Position numbers and translations under genes: made by a program. A stretch of 64,000 bases of DNA from Candidatus Acetothermia bacterium JdFR-48 (GTDB taxonomy: Bacteria > Bipolaricaulota > Bipolaricaulia > Bipolaricaulales > Bipolaricaulaceae). Under the pieces are notes generated by a model, which ran no database searches, was not told the DNA's origin, and was given only the letters and a program-made list of their open reading frames with translations. Positions 23,053 to 30,273 of the stretch are shown here, in pieces; the stretch's first letter is position 1; each line of letters starts with the position of its first letter. The stretch spans positions 34,083 through 98,082 of the forward strand of contig MTNJ01000013.1 in NCBI GenBank assembly GCA_002011425.1, written 5' to 3'.

Positions 23053-23820
23053 CTACCCCACGTCCTTGAGATCCCCCAAGGGAAAGACCTCCGTCACGCG
23101 CTCTGCCACCCACCTCCCGGCCTCGGTCGGGGACATCCTCCAGTTGGTGGGGCAGGTAGAGAGGATCTCCACTAGAGAAAAGCCCTTCCCCTCCAGTTGA
23201 TTCCGAAACGCCTTGAGGACCGCCCGCTTGGCTTTGACGACGTGGGAGTAATCGAAGACCGCCTGACGGGAGATGTAGGCCGGGCCGTCCAGTTGGGCGA
23301 GCATCTCGGAGATCTTGAGGGGATAACCGTGGAGGCGTGGTTCCCGTCCTGTGGGGGTGGTGACGGTGCGTTGGCCGGGGAGAGTAGTGGGGGCCATCTC
23401 ACCCCCCGTCATCCCATAGATCCCGTTGTTCACGAAGATCACCGTGATGTTCTCGCCGCGATTAGCGGCGTGTACCGTCTCTGCCGTGCCGATGGCGGCG
23501 AGATCCCCGTCTCCCTGGTAGGTGAAGACTACGAGGTCCGGACGGGCGCGCTTGATCCCCGTGGCCACCGCGCAGGCCCGCCCATGGGCCGCTTGGACAA
23601 AGTCACAATGAAAGAAACGATCCAGGAAAACCGCGCACCCCACCGGCGCGATTCCTACCGTCCGCTCAAGGATTCCAAGCTCGTCCAGGACCTCAGCCAC
23701 GAGGCGAGTGATGATCCCGTGGTGGCAGCCGGGGCAGTAGGTGAACTTGGCGTCGCTCAGGGCCGCCGGTTTGGCGAAAGCCCTCACGTATCCCTCAGGA
23801 ATCGCGACCTCAACCGACAT
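23053..23820 (-). CDS. vorA: 2-oxoacid:ferredoxin oxidoreductase, beta (thiamine-pyrophosphate) subunit
   Basis: 255-aa TPP-binding subunit. The cofactor motif is YQGDGDLAAIGTAETVHAAN followed by ITVIFVNNGIYGMTGGEM, and the substrate/Fe-S interface segment KFTYCPGCHHGIITRL is at the N-terminus. MAPTTLPGQRTVTTPTGR is typical of the 2-oxoisovalerate/2-oxoglutarate branch. Overlaps the alpha gene by 11 bases. The enzyme turns branched-chain or similar 2-oxoacids into acyl-CoA and reduced ferredoxin in the cytoplasm. Confidence 0.93.
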   Translation of the reverse strand: MSVEVAIPEGYVRAFAKPAALSDAKFTYCPGCHHGIITRLVAEVLDELGILERTVGIAPVGCAVFLDRFFHCDFVQAAHGRACAVATGIKRARPDLVVFTYQGDGDLAAIGTAETVHAANRGENITVIFVNNGIYGMTGGEMAPTTLPGQRTVTTPTGREPRLHGYPLKISEMLAQLDGPAYISRQAVFDYSHVVKAKRAVLKAFRNQLEGKGFSLVEILSTCPTNWRMSPTEAGRWVAERVTEVFPLGDLKDVG

Positions 23821-24862
23821 ACTTTTTCACCTCTTCCAGGATCCGGTTGGGGGAGGGAACCACACCGCCGAGCTCGCCGTAGAAGGGCGTCTCCGCCCGT
23901 CCCTCCACTGCCAACCTCACGTCCTCCCACATCTGGCCCGCGGAGAGCTCCACCGTGAACACCGCTCTCGTCCGCTCGGCCAGCCTCCGTATTGCCCCGT
24001 ACGGAAAGGGCCAGAGAGTGATAGGCCGTAGCAGGCCCACCTTCAATCCCTCGGCCCGGGCCAGACGCACCACCGTTTTCACGATCCGACCCATGGTACC
24101 GTAGGCGACGACGATGAGCTCAGCGTCTTCGGTCTCCATCTCCTCCCATCTGACCTCGGCCCGCTCGATCTCTCGGTAGGTTTCCTGGAGGACCAGGTTC
24201 ATCCGCCTGAGCCCCTCGGGTTCGAGATCGAAGGACGAGATCACGTTCTTGGGGCGTCCCCGTGCCCCGGTCAGGGCCCAGGGCCGCGGGGGAATGTCCG
24301 CGGAATCCACCGGCTCTGGGAGCTTCACCGGCTCCATCATCTGACCGATCATTCCGTCCGCGAGGATCATGGCCGGCACCCGATATTTGTCCGCGAGGTC
24401 GAATGCGAGCCGCACGAGCTCCGTTGCCTCGGGGACAGTGGAGGGGGCGAGGACGATGAGCCGGTAATCGCCGTGTCCCCCGCCCTTCGTGGCTTGAAAG
24501 TAATCGCCCTGGGCGGGGGCGATGTTCCCCAGCCCCGGCCCGCCACGCATCATGTTTACGATGACGCAGGGGAGCCGGGCCATGGCGATGTAAGAGATCC
24601 CCTCCTGTTTGAGGCTTATCCCCGGGGACGAGGAAGAGGTCATGGTGCGCACCCCCGCGGCGGCGGCCCCGTAGACCATATTGATAGCCGCCACCTCCGA
24701 TTCCGCCTGGAGGAAGACCCCGCCGCGTTTGGGAAGTTCCCGCGCCATGTACTCCACGAGCTCGCCTTGAGGGGTAATCGGGTAACAGAAGTAACACTTG
24801 AGCCCCGAACGGATCGCCGCTTCGGCGATGGCCTCGTTTCCACGCATGAGGACCCGGCTCAT
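23810..24862 (-). CDS. vorB: 2-oxoacid:ferredoxin oxidoreductase, alpha subunit (VorB-like)
   Basis: 350-aa alpha subunit. CYFCYPITPQGELVEYMARE at about residue 23, QAESEVAAINMVYGAAAAG and TSSSSPGISLKQEGISYIA match the 3-methyl-2-oxobutanoate (ketoisovalerate) dehydrogenase VorB pattern closely, as does MRGGPGLGNIAPAQGDYFQA. This points to branched-chain 2-oxoacids from valine, leucine and isoleucine as substrates, though 2-oxoglutarate cannot be excluded. Start overlaps the delta gene stop by four bases (ATGA). Confidence 0.93.
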   Translation of the reverse strand: MSRVLMRGNEAIAEAAIRSGLKCYFCYPITPQGELVEYMARELPKRGGVFLQAESEVAAINMVYGAAAAGVRTMTSSSSPGISLKQEGISYIAMARLPCVIVNMMRGGPGLGNIAPAQGDYFQATKGGGHGDYRLIVLAPSTVPEATELVRLAFDLADKYRVPAMILADGMIGQMMEPVKLPEPVDSADIPPRPWALTGARGRPKNVISSFDLEPEGLRRMNLVLQETYREIERAEVRWEEMETEDAELIVVAYGTMGRIVKTVVRLARAEGLKVGLLRPITLWPFPYGAIRRLAERTRAVFTVELSAGQMWEDVRLAVEGRAETPFYGELGGVVPSPNRILEEVKKYVG

Positions 24863-25095
24863 GTAGCCCCCTTTACCGACCTCTCCTCGCGGTAGACTTC
24901 GAGCGCCACGTCAGGGCACACGTTGGCGCAGACAGCACAACCAGTGCACTTCTCCGGGTGAGCCATGTACGTGACTTGGTACCCGGAGGAGTTGTATTCT
25001 GAGGAAAAGTCCAGAACTTTGAAGGGGCAGGCCTCAACGCAAAGGCCGCATCCCTTACACCGTTCCTTATCGACGACTACAATACCTTTCGGCAT
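24859..25095 (-). CDS. vorD: 2-oxoacid:ferredoxin oxidoreductase, delta subunit (2[4Fe-4S] ferredoxin)
   Basis: 78-aa ferredoxin-like subunit with two cluster motifs, CKGCGLCVEACP at residue 13 and CTGCAVCANVCP near residue 50, giving two [4Fe-4S] clusters that relay electrons from the TPP site to ferredoxin. ATG 25095 (MPKGIVVVDKERC) follows a GGAG-type ribosome-binding site and starts 15 bases after the S1-domain gene. The delta gene comes first in the order delta-alpha-beta-gamma. Confidence 0.93.
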   Translation of the reverse strand: MPKGIVVVDKERCKGCGLCVEACPFKVLDFSSEYNSSGYQVTYMAHPEKCTGCAVCANVCPDVALEVYREERSVKGAT

Positions 25096-25109
25096 TTCCC
25101 TTCTCCTAA

Positions 25110-25520
25110 TTACCGCAGTCCAAAGCGCCGCCTGCGGCGACGCAGGCGCTCTAGCTCCCGTTCTGATCGTTGGATCCATCGGTAGAGTCGCTCCTCAATG
25201 GGGGGCTCGTGCTTTGGAACATTTCTTTTCCCCGGCGGAATAAGATCGCGCTCCCGTAGGAGCTTCCGCAGTCGCTCAGCTTCTCGCTGGAGAGTGAAAA
25301 GCTCCCGGTCAGCGACCGTCACCTGCCTCTGTGAAAGGACAGGTTTCCCCTGGGAATCAATGGAGACCACTTTGAGGAGAAGCTGTTGACCGGGACGCAA
25401 CCCCCCCTCCACCTCCTCCAGTGGCAGCACGCCCTCCCCCGCGTCCCAGGAGACCAGGGCGCCGTCTTCACGTACCTCGACGAGCGTTGCTTCTACGAGA
25501 TCACCGACCCTTGGACCCAT
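25110..25520 (-). CDS. S1-domain RNA-binding protein
   Basis: 136 aa. Residues 1-70 form an S1/OB-fold (GPRVGDLVEATLVEVREDG, then a LPLEEVEGGLRPGQQLLLKV loop). The rest is a highly charged helical tail ending in a run of Arg. It is probably a nucleic-acid-binding factor like other single-S1 proteins (YugI/CvfD type), but its target is unknown. It overlaps the upstream small membrane protein by 20 bases and sits between the oligopeptide transporter and the Vor genes, so it is likely part of the same transcript. Confidence 0.75.
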   Translation of the reverse strand: MGPRVGDLVEATLVEVREDGALVSWDAGEGVLPLEEVEGGLRPGQQLLLKVVSIDSQGKPVLSQRQVTVADRELFTLQREAERLRKLLRERDLIPPGKRNVPKHEPPIEERLYRWIQRSERELERLRRRRRRFGLR

Positions 25521-25752
25521 TGATGTTCACGTCTCTCCGTTCTCGGCGACGTTTCCACGTTTGAACAACCGAGTAGTGAGCAATGGCGTAAATAGAGATT
25601 CCCAACCCGGTCACGGACATAGCGTAGGAGAGGAAGCTGAGGGGAACGTTGGGGCGTATCACTTTGATCACCATGAGAAAAGGAAGAGCGATTGCCGTCA
25701 CCATCAACGAGAGGGCGACGGAGATCAGCGTCCAGAATTTGCGACGCGTCAT
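25501..25752 (-). CDS. small membrane protein, unknown function
   Basis: 83 aa with two predicted transmembrane helices (about residues 8-30 and 38-60), a basic N-terminus (MTRRKFW) and a basic C-terminus. I do not recognise a family. Its start overlaps the ABC ATPase stop as ATGA, a sign of translational coupling, and its end overlaps the S1-domain gene by 20 bases. It may be an accessory to the oligopeptide transporter. Confidence 0.6.
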   Translation of the reverse strand: MTRRKFWTLISVALSLMVTAIALPFLMVIKVIRPNVPLSFLSYAMSVTGLGISIYAIAHYSVVQTWKRRRERRDVNINGSKGR

Positions 25753-26717
25753 TTGTAAAGCCAACAGGAAACGTAATGCCCAGGCCCCGGTTCGAACTCC
25801 TTCGGGACCTCCTTGTCACAGAGGCCCTCGATCTTGTGTTTGCAACGGGGATGGAAGCGACATCCCAGAGGTGGCCGCAGCAAACTCGGGGGCTCGCCAG
25901 GGGGAACTTCCTTGAACTTGTGGGCATTTTCGGGATCAGGGTCAGGAATGGCGTCTAGTAGGGCCTGCGTATAAGGATGCAATGGATTGCGAATGAGTTC
26001 CTGGACGGGGGCCTTTTCCACAAGCTTCGCAGCGTACATTACAAAAATCCGTTCGGAGAAGTAGCGCACGGTGGAAAGATCGTGAGTGATATAAGCCACG
26101 CCCAGATTATGCGCTTTCTGCACGCCCTCCAGGAGCTGTAGGATTTCGACCCGAACCGATGCGTCGAGCATTGAAACCGGCTCATCGGCGACGAGGAGCT
26201 TTGGGTTGAGCACGATGGAGCGCGCGATGACCAACCTTTGTTGCTGCCCACCGGAGAGCATGTGGGGGAATTTGCCAATGAAGTCTTCTACGGGTGTGAG
26301 TTTTACCTCCTCTAGAACCTCACGGATCCGCTTTTCGCGCTTGGCTTTACTGCCCCAGTGGTTTATCACCATGGGCTCGAGGAGAATCCGCCGCACATTC
26401 ATGAAAGGGGGCAGGGCTCCGTAGGGATCCTGCTGTATATACCCCACCTGAGAACGGTACCATCGTCCGAGACGTTGAAGTCGCTTCCCCTCGAAGAGGA
26501 TCTCCCCCCTGGTGGGTTGGTATAGACCGAGGATAGTGCGGGCTAGGGTGCTCTTTCCACAACCGGATTCCCCAACAAATGTCACCGCCTCTCCGTAGTG
26601 GATGTCGAAGTCCACTCCATCTACGGCACGCACGAAACCGATGTGGATAAAGCCCCACTTGCGAAGCTCGAACCATTTATGTAAATCCTTTACCTGAAGG
26701 AGTACCTGGTCTTCCAT
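25749..26717 (-). CDS. oppF: oligopeptide/dipeptide ABC transporter ATPase (OppF type)
   Basis: 322-aa ATPase. Walker [10 protein letters not shown] at about residue 50, ABC signature LSGGQQQRLVIARS near 155, Walker B KLLVADEPVSMLD, and the switch His in AYITHDLST. The C-terminal oligopeptide-family extension carries CRFHPRCKHKIEGLC, a Cys cluster that binds an Fe-S cluster or metal in some relatives. It works as a heterodimer with the OppD-type protein encoded just upstream, 10 bases away. Confidence 0.95.
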   Translation of the reverse strand: MEDQVLLQVKDLHKWFELRKWGFIHIGFVRAVDGVDFDIHYGEAVTFVGESGCGKSTLARTILGLYQPTRGEILFEGKRLQRLGRWYRSQVGYIQQDPYGALPPFMNVRRILLEPMVINHWGSKAKREKRIREVLEEVKLTPVEDFIGKFPHMLSGGQQQRLVIARSIVLNPKLLVADEPVSMLDASVRVEILQLLEGVQKAHNLGVAYITHDLSTVRYFSERIFVMYAAKLVEKAPVQELIRNPLHPYTQALLDAIPDPDPENAHKFKEVPPGEPPSLLRPPLGCRFHPRCKHKIEGLCDKEVPKEFEPGPGHYVSCWLYK

Positions 26718-26727
26718 TTCACCACCT

Positions 26728-27681
26728 TCATGTGTAGAGGTGACATTTGATTTTACGCTCGTCTTTGTAGTTCACCATGGGGGGCTCATGGTCACAAGCC
26801 GAGAAGCGCTTAGGGCAGCGTGGGGCGAACCGGCATCCTGTAGGTGGGTTGATCAGACTCGGGGGCTGACCCGGTATGAACTCGAGCTCCTTGTCTTCCC
26901 GCAGGGTGGGGACGCTGGCCATGAGCTTTTGGGAATAAGGATGCAGGGGCTCGAGGTAGAAGTGTCCGGCCTTTCCAAGCTCTACTATTTGGCCCGCGTA
27001 CATCACCATGGCGTCTAGCGCCAGTTCACTTGAGGTCGAGATATCGTGAGTAATCAGGATATAGGTGAGCTCGAACTCCTCTTTGATGCGCTTCAGGGCG
27101 TTCATGATGTTGGCCTGTGTAAGCACATCCAAGGCGGAGGTGGGCTCGTCCAGTATCACCAGCTTGGGGTTCGTGATCAATGCCATGGCGATTACCACGC
27201 GTTGGCGCATCCCCCCCGACAATTCGAAGGGGTAACGATCTACAAAGTCTACAGGCACACCTACTATCTGGAACGCCTCGATTACCCGATTTAATGCCTC
27301 TTCCTTGGTGAGATTGTTGTGGATGAAGAGGGGTTCGGCCACTTGGTTTCCTACCTTGACGACGGGGTTGAGCGAATTCATGGCGGCTTGGGCAACATAT
27401 GAGATTCTCCTCCACCGAACCTCACGGCGGAATTGTTCATCGTTCAACTTCATCGCCTCGATCCCGTCGATATAGATGTTCCCGGCGTAGGTGTGGGTGT
27501 TACGAGGGAGTAATCTGAGGATCGCCTTGGCGAGAGAGCTTTTGCCGCAACCTGACTCTCCCACGATGACCATCGCCGTCTGCGGCACGAGCTCGAAGCT
27601 CACTCCGTCCACTGCTTGAACGACGCCCTTGGTAGTCCGGAAGTAAAGCTTTAAATCTTCTACTTTAAGGATAGGGTCCAT
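26728..27681 (-). CDS. oppD: oligopeptide/dipeptide ABC transporter ATPase (OppD type)
   Basis: 317-aa ATPase. Walker [14 protein letters not shown] at about residue 38, ABC signature [14 protein letters not shown] near 150, Walker [14 protein letters not shown] and switch His in YILITHDIS. The C-terminal domain has [14 protein letters not shown] like its partner. ATG 27681 lies three bases downstream of the permease stop; readings further upstream run through the permease gene. It energises import with OppF. Confidence 0.95.
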   Translation of the reverse strand: MDPILKVEDLKLYFRTTKGVVQAVDGVSFELVPQTAMVIVGESGCGKSSLAKAILRLLPRNTHTYAGNIYIDGIEAMKLNDEQFRREVRWRRISYVAQAAMNSLNPVVKVGNQVAEPLFIHNNLTKEEALNRVIEAFQIVGVPVDFVDRYPFELSGGMRQRVVIAMALITNPKLVILDEPTSALDVLTQANIMNALKRIKEEFELTYILITHDISTSSELALDAMVMYAGQIVELGKAGHFYLEPLHPYSQKLMASVPTLREDKELEFIPGQPPSLINPPTGCRFAPRCPKRFSACDHEPPMVNYKDERKIKCHLYT

Positions 27682-27683
27682 CG

Positions 27684-29036
27684 TCAGATCTCCCTCAGTT
27701 TGGGGTTGAAGATCCGGTCCAATGCGTGCCCGATCATGGTGAAGCCGAACCCGGTGAGCATAAGCATAAAGGCCGGCTCCAAGACCCAATAGTAGTGGCC
27801 CTGAAAGAGCGCACCCTTCCCTTGAGCGTCGGAGAGGAGTTTTCCCCAAGTGGGGAGCACTGGGTCGCCTAGCCCCAGGACAGAAAGGGCCGCCTCAAGA
27901 AAGACATATCCAGGTACGGCTAAGACAAACGCAGGGACGAGCATGGGCACGATCTTGGGGATGAGATACCGGAAGACAATACGCAGGTTTCTGGCACCGT
28001 AGCTTTTAGCCGCCTCAATATAAGGGGCGTGTTTTTCCTGTAGAAATATTGCCCGGTAACTCTTAATCGAAGATTCAATGATATTGAGAATCAATAGGGT
28101 GGCCAAGATAGTCCAAATGCTTTTAGAAAAGAACATCCCCACCATAATGAGGATAGGTAGAGTGGGGATGACCATACGGATCTCGGTGAGTCGCTGCACA
28201 AGTGAATCGGCCCAGCCACCGAACCAGGCGCCTAAAGCAGCGATGATAATGGAGGTGATCATGGTCCCTAATGCCGCAGCGAGTCCAAATGAGAGAGCGA
28301 CGGGAGTCCCCCACAAGAGGGCAATCATAATGTCACGGCGGCGATGGTCAGTCCCCGCCAGGCCGTGCACGGTCCCGTAAATGACCAGCTCGGTTTCGAT
28401 CCAAGCACCCGGTTCGAAGAGATATGCCGTGATCTCAACCCGGTGCTTTCCCTTGAGAACCTTCCTCTCATCATGAGGGTCGTTGAAAAATCCTTCCTCC
28501 ACCTTTTGGTCGCCGAACTGTTTGATAAGTTGCTTATCAAGAGAAATGGGATACCAGAAACTTCCACTGCCGGAAACCGACTTGATGCTCATCCGACCGA
28601 ACTTGATTTCCCGTCCATCCGGGGTGGTCCAGGTCACAGAGACCAAGGGGCCCTTCTTCTTGAACTTCGGCTTGTAGACGATAGCGAGCTCCGAAGGCGG
28701 CACGTCGGCTTGATAATCGAAGGTGTAGGTAATGAAAACCTTCTTGGACGTTTTTCCCAGAGGTTCTTCCCTTATCTCTGCGTCCTCCATGGACGTGAGA
28801 ATTAGTGTTTTGGGGAGCTTCTGGGGCGTGAAGTAGTTCACCCACACAGGCTTAGCGTTCACAGGATTGTAGCGCCACATCTCCTCACCGCCGCGCCAGA
28901 GTCTCACCGCTTCACCATAGGGAATAGTGATGACGGCGTAGATGGCGAGCCCGACGATAAAGGAAAGGATAATAAGGCCCCCGAGTGCCGATTTGTAACG
29001 AGTAAGTTCACGTAAAACCGGGAGCACCTTCCTCAT
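27684..29036 (-). CDS. oppC: oligopeptide ABC permease (OppC type) with a large extracytoplasmic insert
   Basis: 450 aa, against roughly 300 in typical OppC/DppC. After the first transmembrane helix (about residues 17-38) a hydrophilic region of about 190 residues follows, rich in beta-type sequence, before the core permease domain. The core carries the EAA loop that contacts the ATPases (IEAAKSYGARNLRIVFRYLI). The insert should face the outside and may dock the oversized binding protein. It overlaps the oppB stop by four bases. Confidence 0.9.
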   Translation of the reverse strand: MRKVLPVLRELTRYKSALGGLIILSFIVGLAIYAVITIPYGEAVRLWRGGEEMWRYNPVNAKPVWVNYFTPQKLPKTLILTSMEDAEIREEPLGKTSKKVFITYTFDYQADVPPSELAIVYKPKFKKKGPLVSVTWTTPDGREIKFGRMSIKSVSGSGSFWYPISLDKQLIKQFGDQKVEEGFFNDPHDERKVLKGKHRVEITAYLFEPGAWIETELVIYGTVHGLAGTDHRRRDIMIALLWGTPVALSFGLAAALGTMITSIIIAALGAWFGGWADSLVQRLTEIRMVIPTLPILIMVGMFFSKSIWTILATLLILNIIESSIKSYRAIFLQEKHAPYIEAAKSYGARNLRIVFRYLIPKIVPMLVPAFVLAVPGYVFLEAALSVLGLGDPVLPTWGKLLSDAQGKGALFQGHYYWVLEPAFMLMLTGFGFTMIGHALDRIFNPKLREI

Positions 29037-30175
29037 GCCGTGCTACCTCCTCCGACTTTGATCCGGGGATCGACGATAGCATAGATAAAATCAAGCAAAA
29101 ATACCGTGATGCCCAACAGATATGCATAGATCATCGTCAATCCCACGATGACCGGTGTATCAAACCCGTTTATCGCTTGCATATAAAGCGAGCCAAGTCC
29201 CGGCCAGTTGAAGACTGACTCAGTGATGATCGCTCCCATCCACGCTCCAATGAGCATCAAAGCGAAGCTAGTGATGATAGGGGGGAGAGTTGGGCGAAGG
29301 ATATAGCGCCTCTCTAATGCGCGACCGGGAACTCCCTTGGCTTTGGCCATCTCTACGTAGTCTTCACTAGAGTAGATGAGAAAGAAGGTGCGCCAGCTAT
29401 AAACGCTGGCAAAGATGTAAGCGATGAACCATGCAAGCAAGGGGAGGACCATATGCTGAACTACACTGAATGCGTAGGCCAGCATGGTTTTAGGAGGAGG
29501 AATGCTCACAAATCCGCCGAACGGCAGCAGTCTGAGCTGGGCGGCAAAAATCATGATGAGTATGATCCCATAAAACCATGCGGGAGCAGTGGACAGTGGC
29601 GCCAAAGAAACAGACATCCTATCCCAAATGCTGCCGTAGCGGCGGGATAGGATAAGGGCTACAAAGATGGAGGTTAAAAAGACGATCAAACTGGCCGTGG
29701 TGAAGAGGAGAACGGAATAAGGGAGCCGCTCCTGGATGATGATCCACACCTTCTTGGAGCCACTTGTACTGTGGATGTGCTCGGCAAAGCCGAAATCGAG
29801 CACGAGCGCATCTCCCAGGTAACGGAAGGCCCGCGATTTCCAGAAGTACTTGTCGAACCGAATAAAAGGCTTGTCGAGCTCTAAGCGTTCAATTTCCAAC
29901 TGTATAAGTTGTTGTGCGAGTTTTCGCTTCTCCTCTGTGGTGAGGTTCTGGTAAGCCGGATTTTGGAAGACCTGCATGTTTATAGACTCTTCAATCTGGG
30001 CCTTCTTGATCTTGTCCACATAACCGCCCATGTTGGCGACCATGATGGTAAGGAAGATCCCCACCACCAACGCGATCCAAACGGCGAGACCTCGGAGGAA
30101 AGTGTAGCGGAGCAAGCGGAGGAACGTCTGGACTCTTCTACCTTTGGGGTGGACCAGCCTTTTCGCTCTCGCCAA
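29033..30175 (-). CDS. oppB: oligopeptide ABC permease (OppB type)
   Basis: 380 aa, longer than usual because of an approximately 80-residue charged segment after the first helix (it includes QNLTTEEKRKLAQQLIQLEI, predicted helical). The core permease domain follows, with the EAA loop in EMAKAKGVPGRALERRYILR. It is 49 bases from the strong terminator hairpin at 30225, which separates it from the binding-protein gene upstream. It forms the membrane channel together with OppC. Confidence 0.92.
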   Translation of the reverse strand: MARAKRLVHPKGRRVQTFLRLLRYTFLRGLAVWIALVVGIFLTIMVANMGGYVDKIKKAQIEESINMQVFQNPAYQNLTTEEKRKLAQQLIQLEIERLELDKPFIRFDKYFWKSRAFRYLGDALVLDFGFAEHIHSTSGSKKVWIIIQERLPYSVLLFTTASLIVFLTSIFVALILSRRYGSIWDRMSVSLAPLSTAPAWFYGIILIMIFAAQLRLLPFGGFVSIPPPKTMLAYAFSVVQHMVLPLLAWFIAYIFASVYSWRTFFLIYSSEDYVEMAKAKGVPGRALERRYILRPTLPPIITSFALMLIGAWMGAIITESVFNWPGLGSLYMQAINGFDTPVIVGLTMIYAYLLGITVFLLDFIYAIVDPRIKVGGGSTA

Positions 30176-30224
30176 TTCTCCTCTCCTTGGGGGAAAGTCG
30201 GGGTTTTAAGCGCAGGATTATAAA

Positions 30225-30262
30225 AAAAGGGCCCGGGAAGCTCAAGCTTCCCGGGCCCTTTT
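30225..30262 (-). terminator. strong intrinsic terminator between the binding-protein and permease genes
   Basis: A perfect 18-base inverted repeat (30225-30242 with 30245-30262), followed on the minus strand by a run of seven T. On that strand it lies directly after the binding-protein gene and before oppB, so it should cut most transcripts and leave the permease genes at lower expression. Confidence 0.9.
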
Positions 30263-30273
30263 GTCCACGTCCG

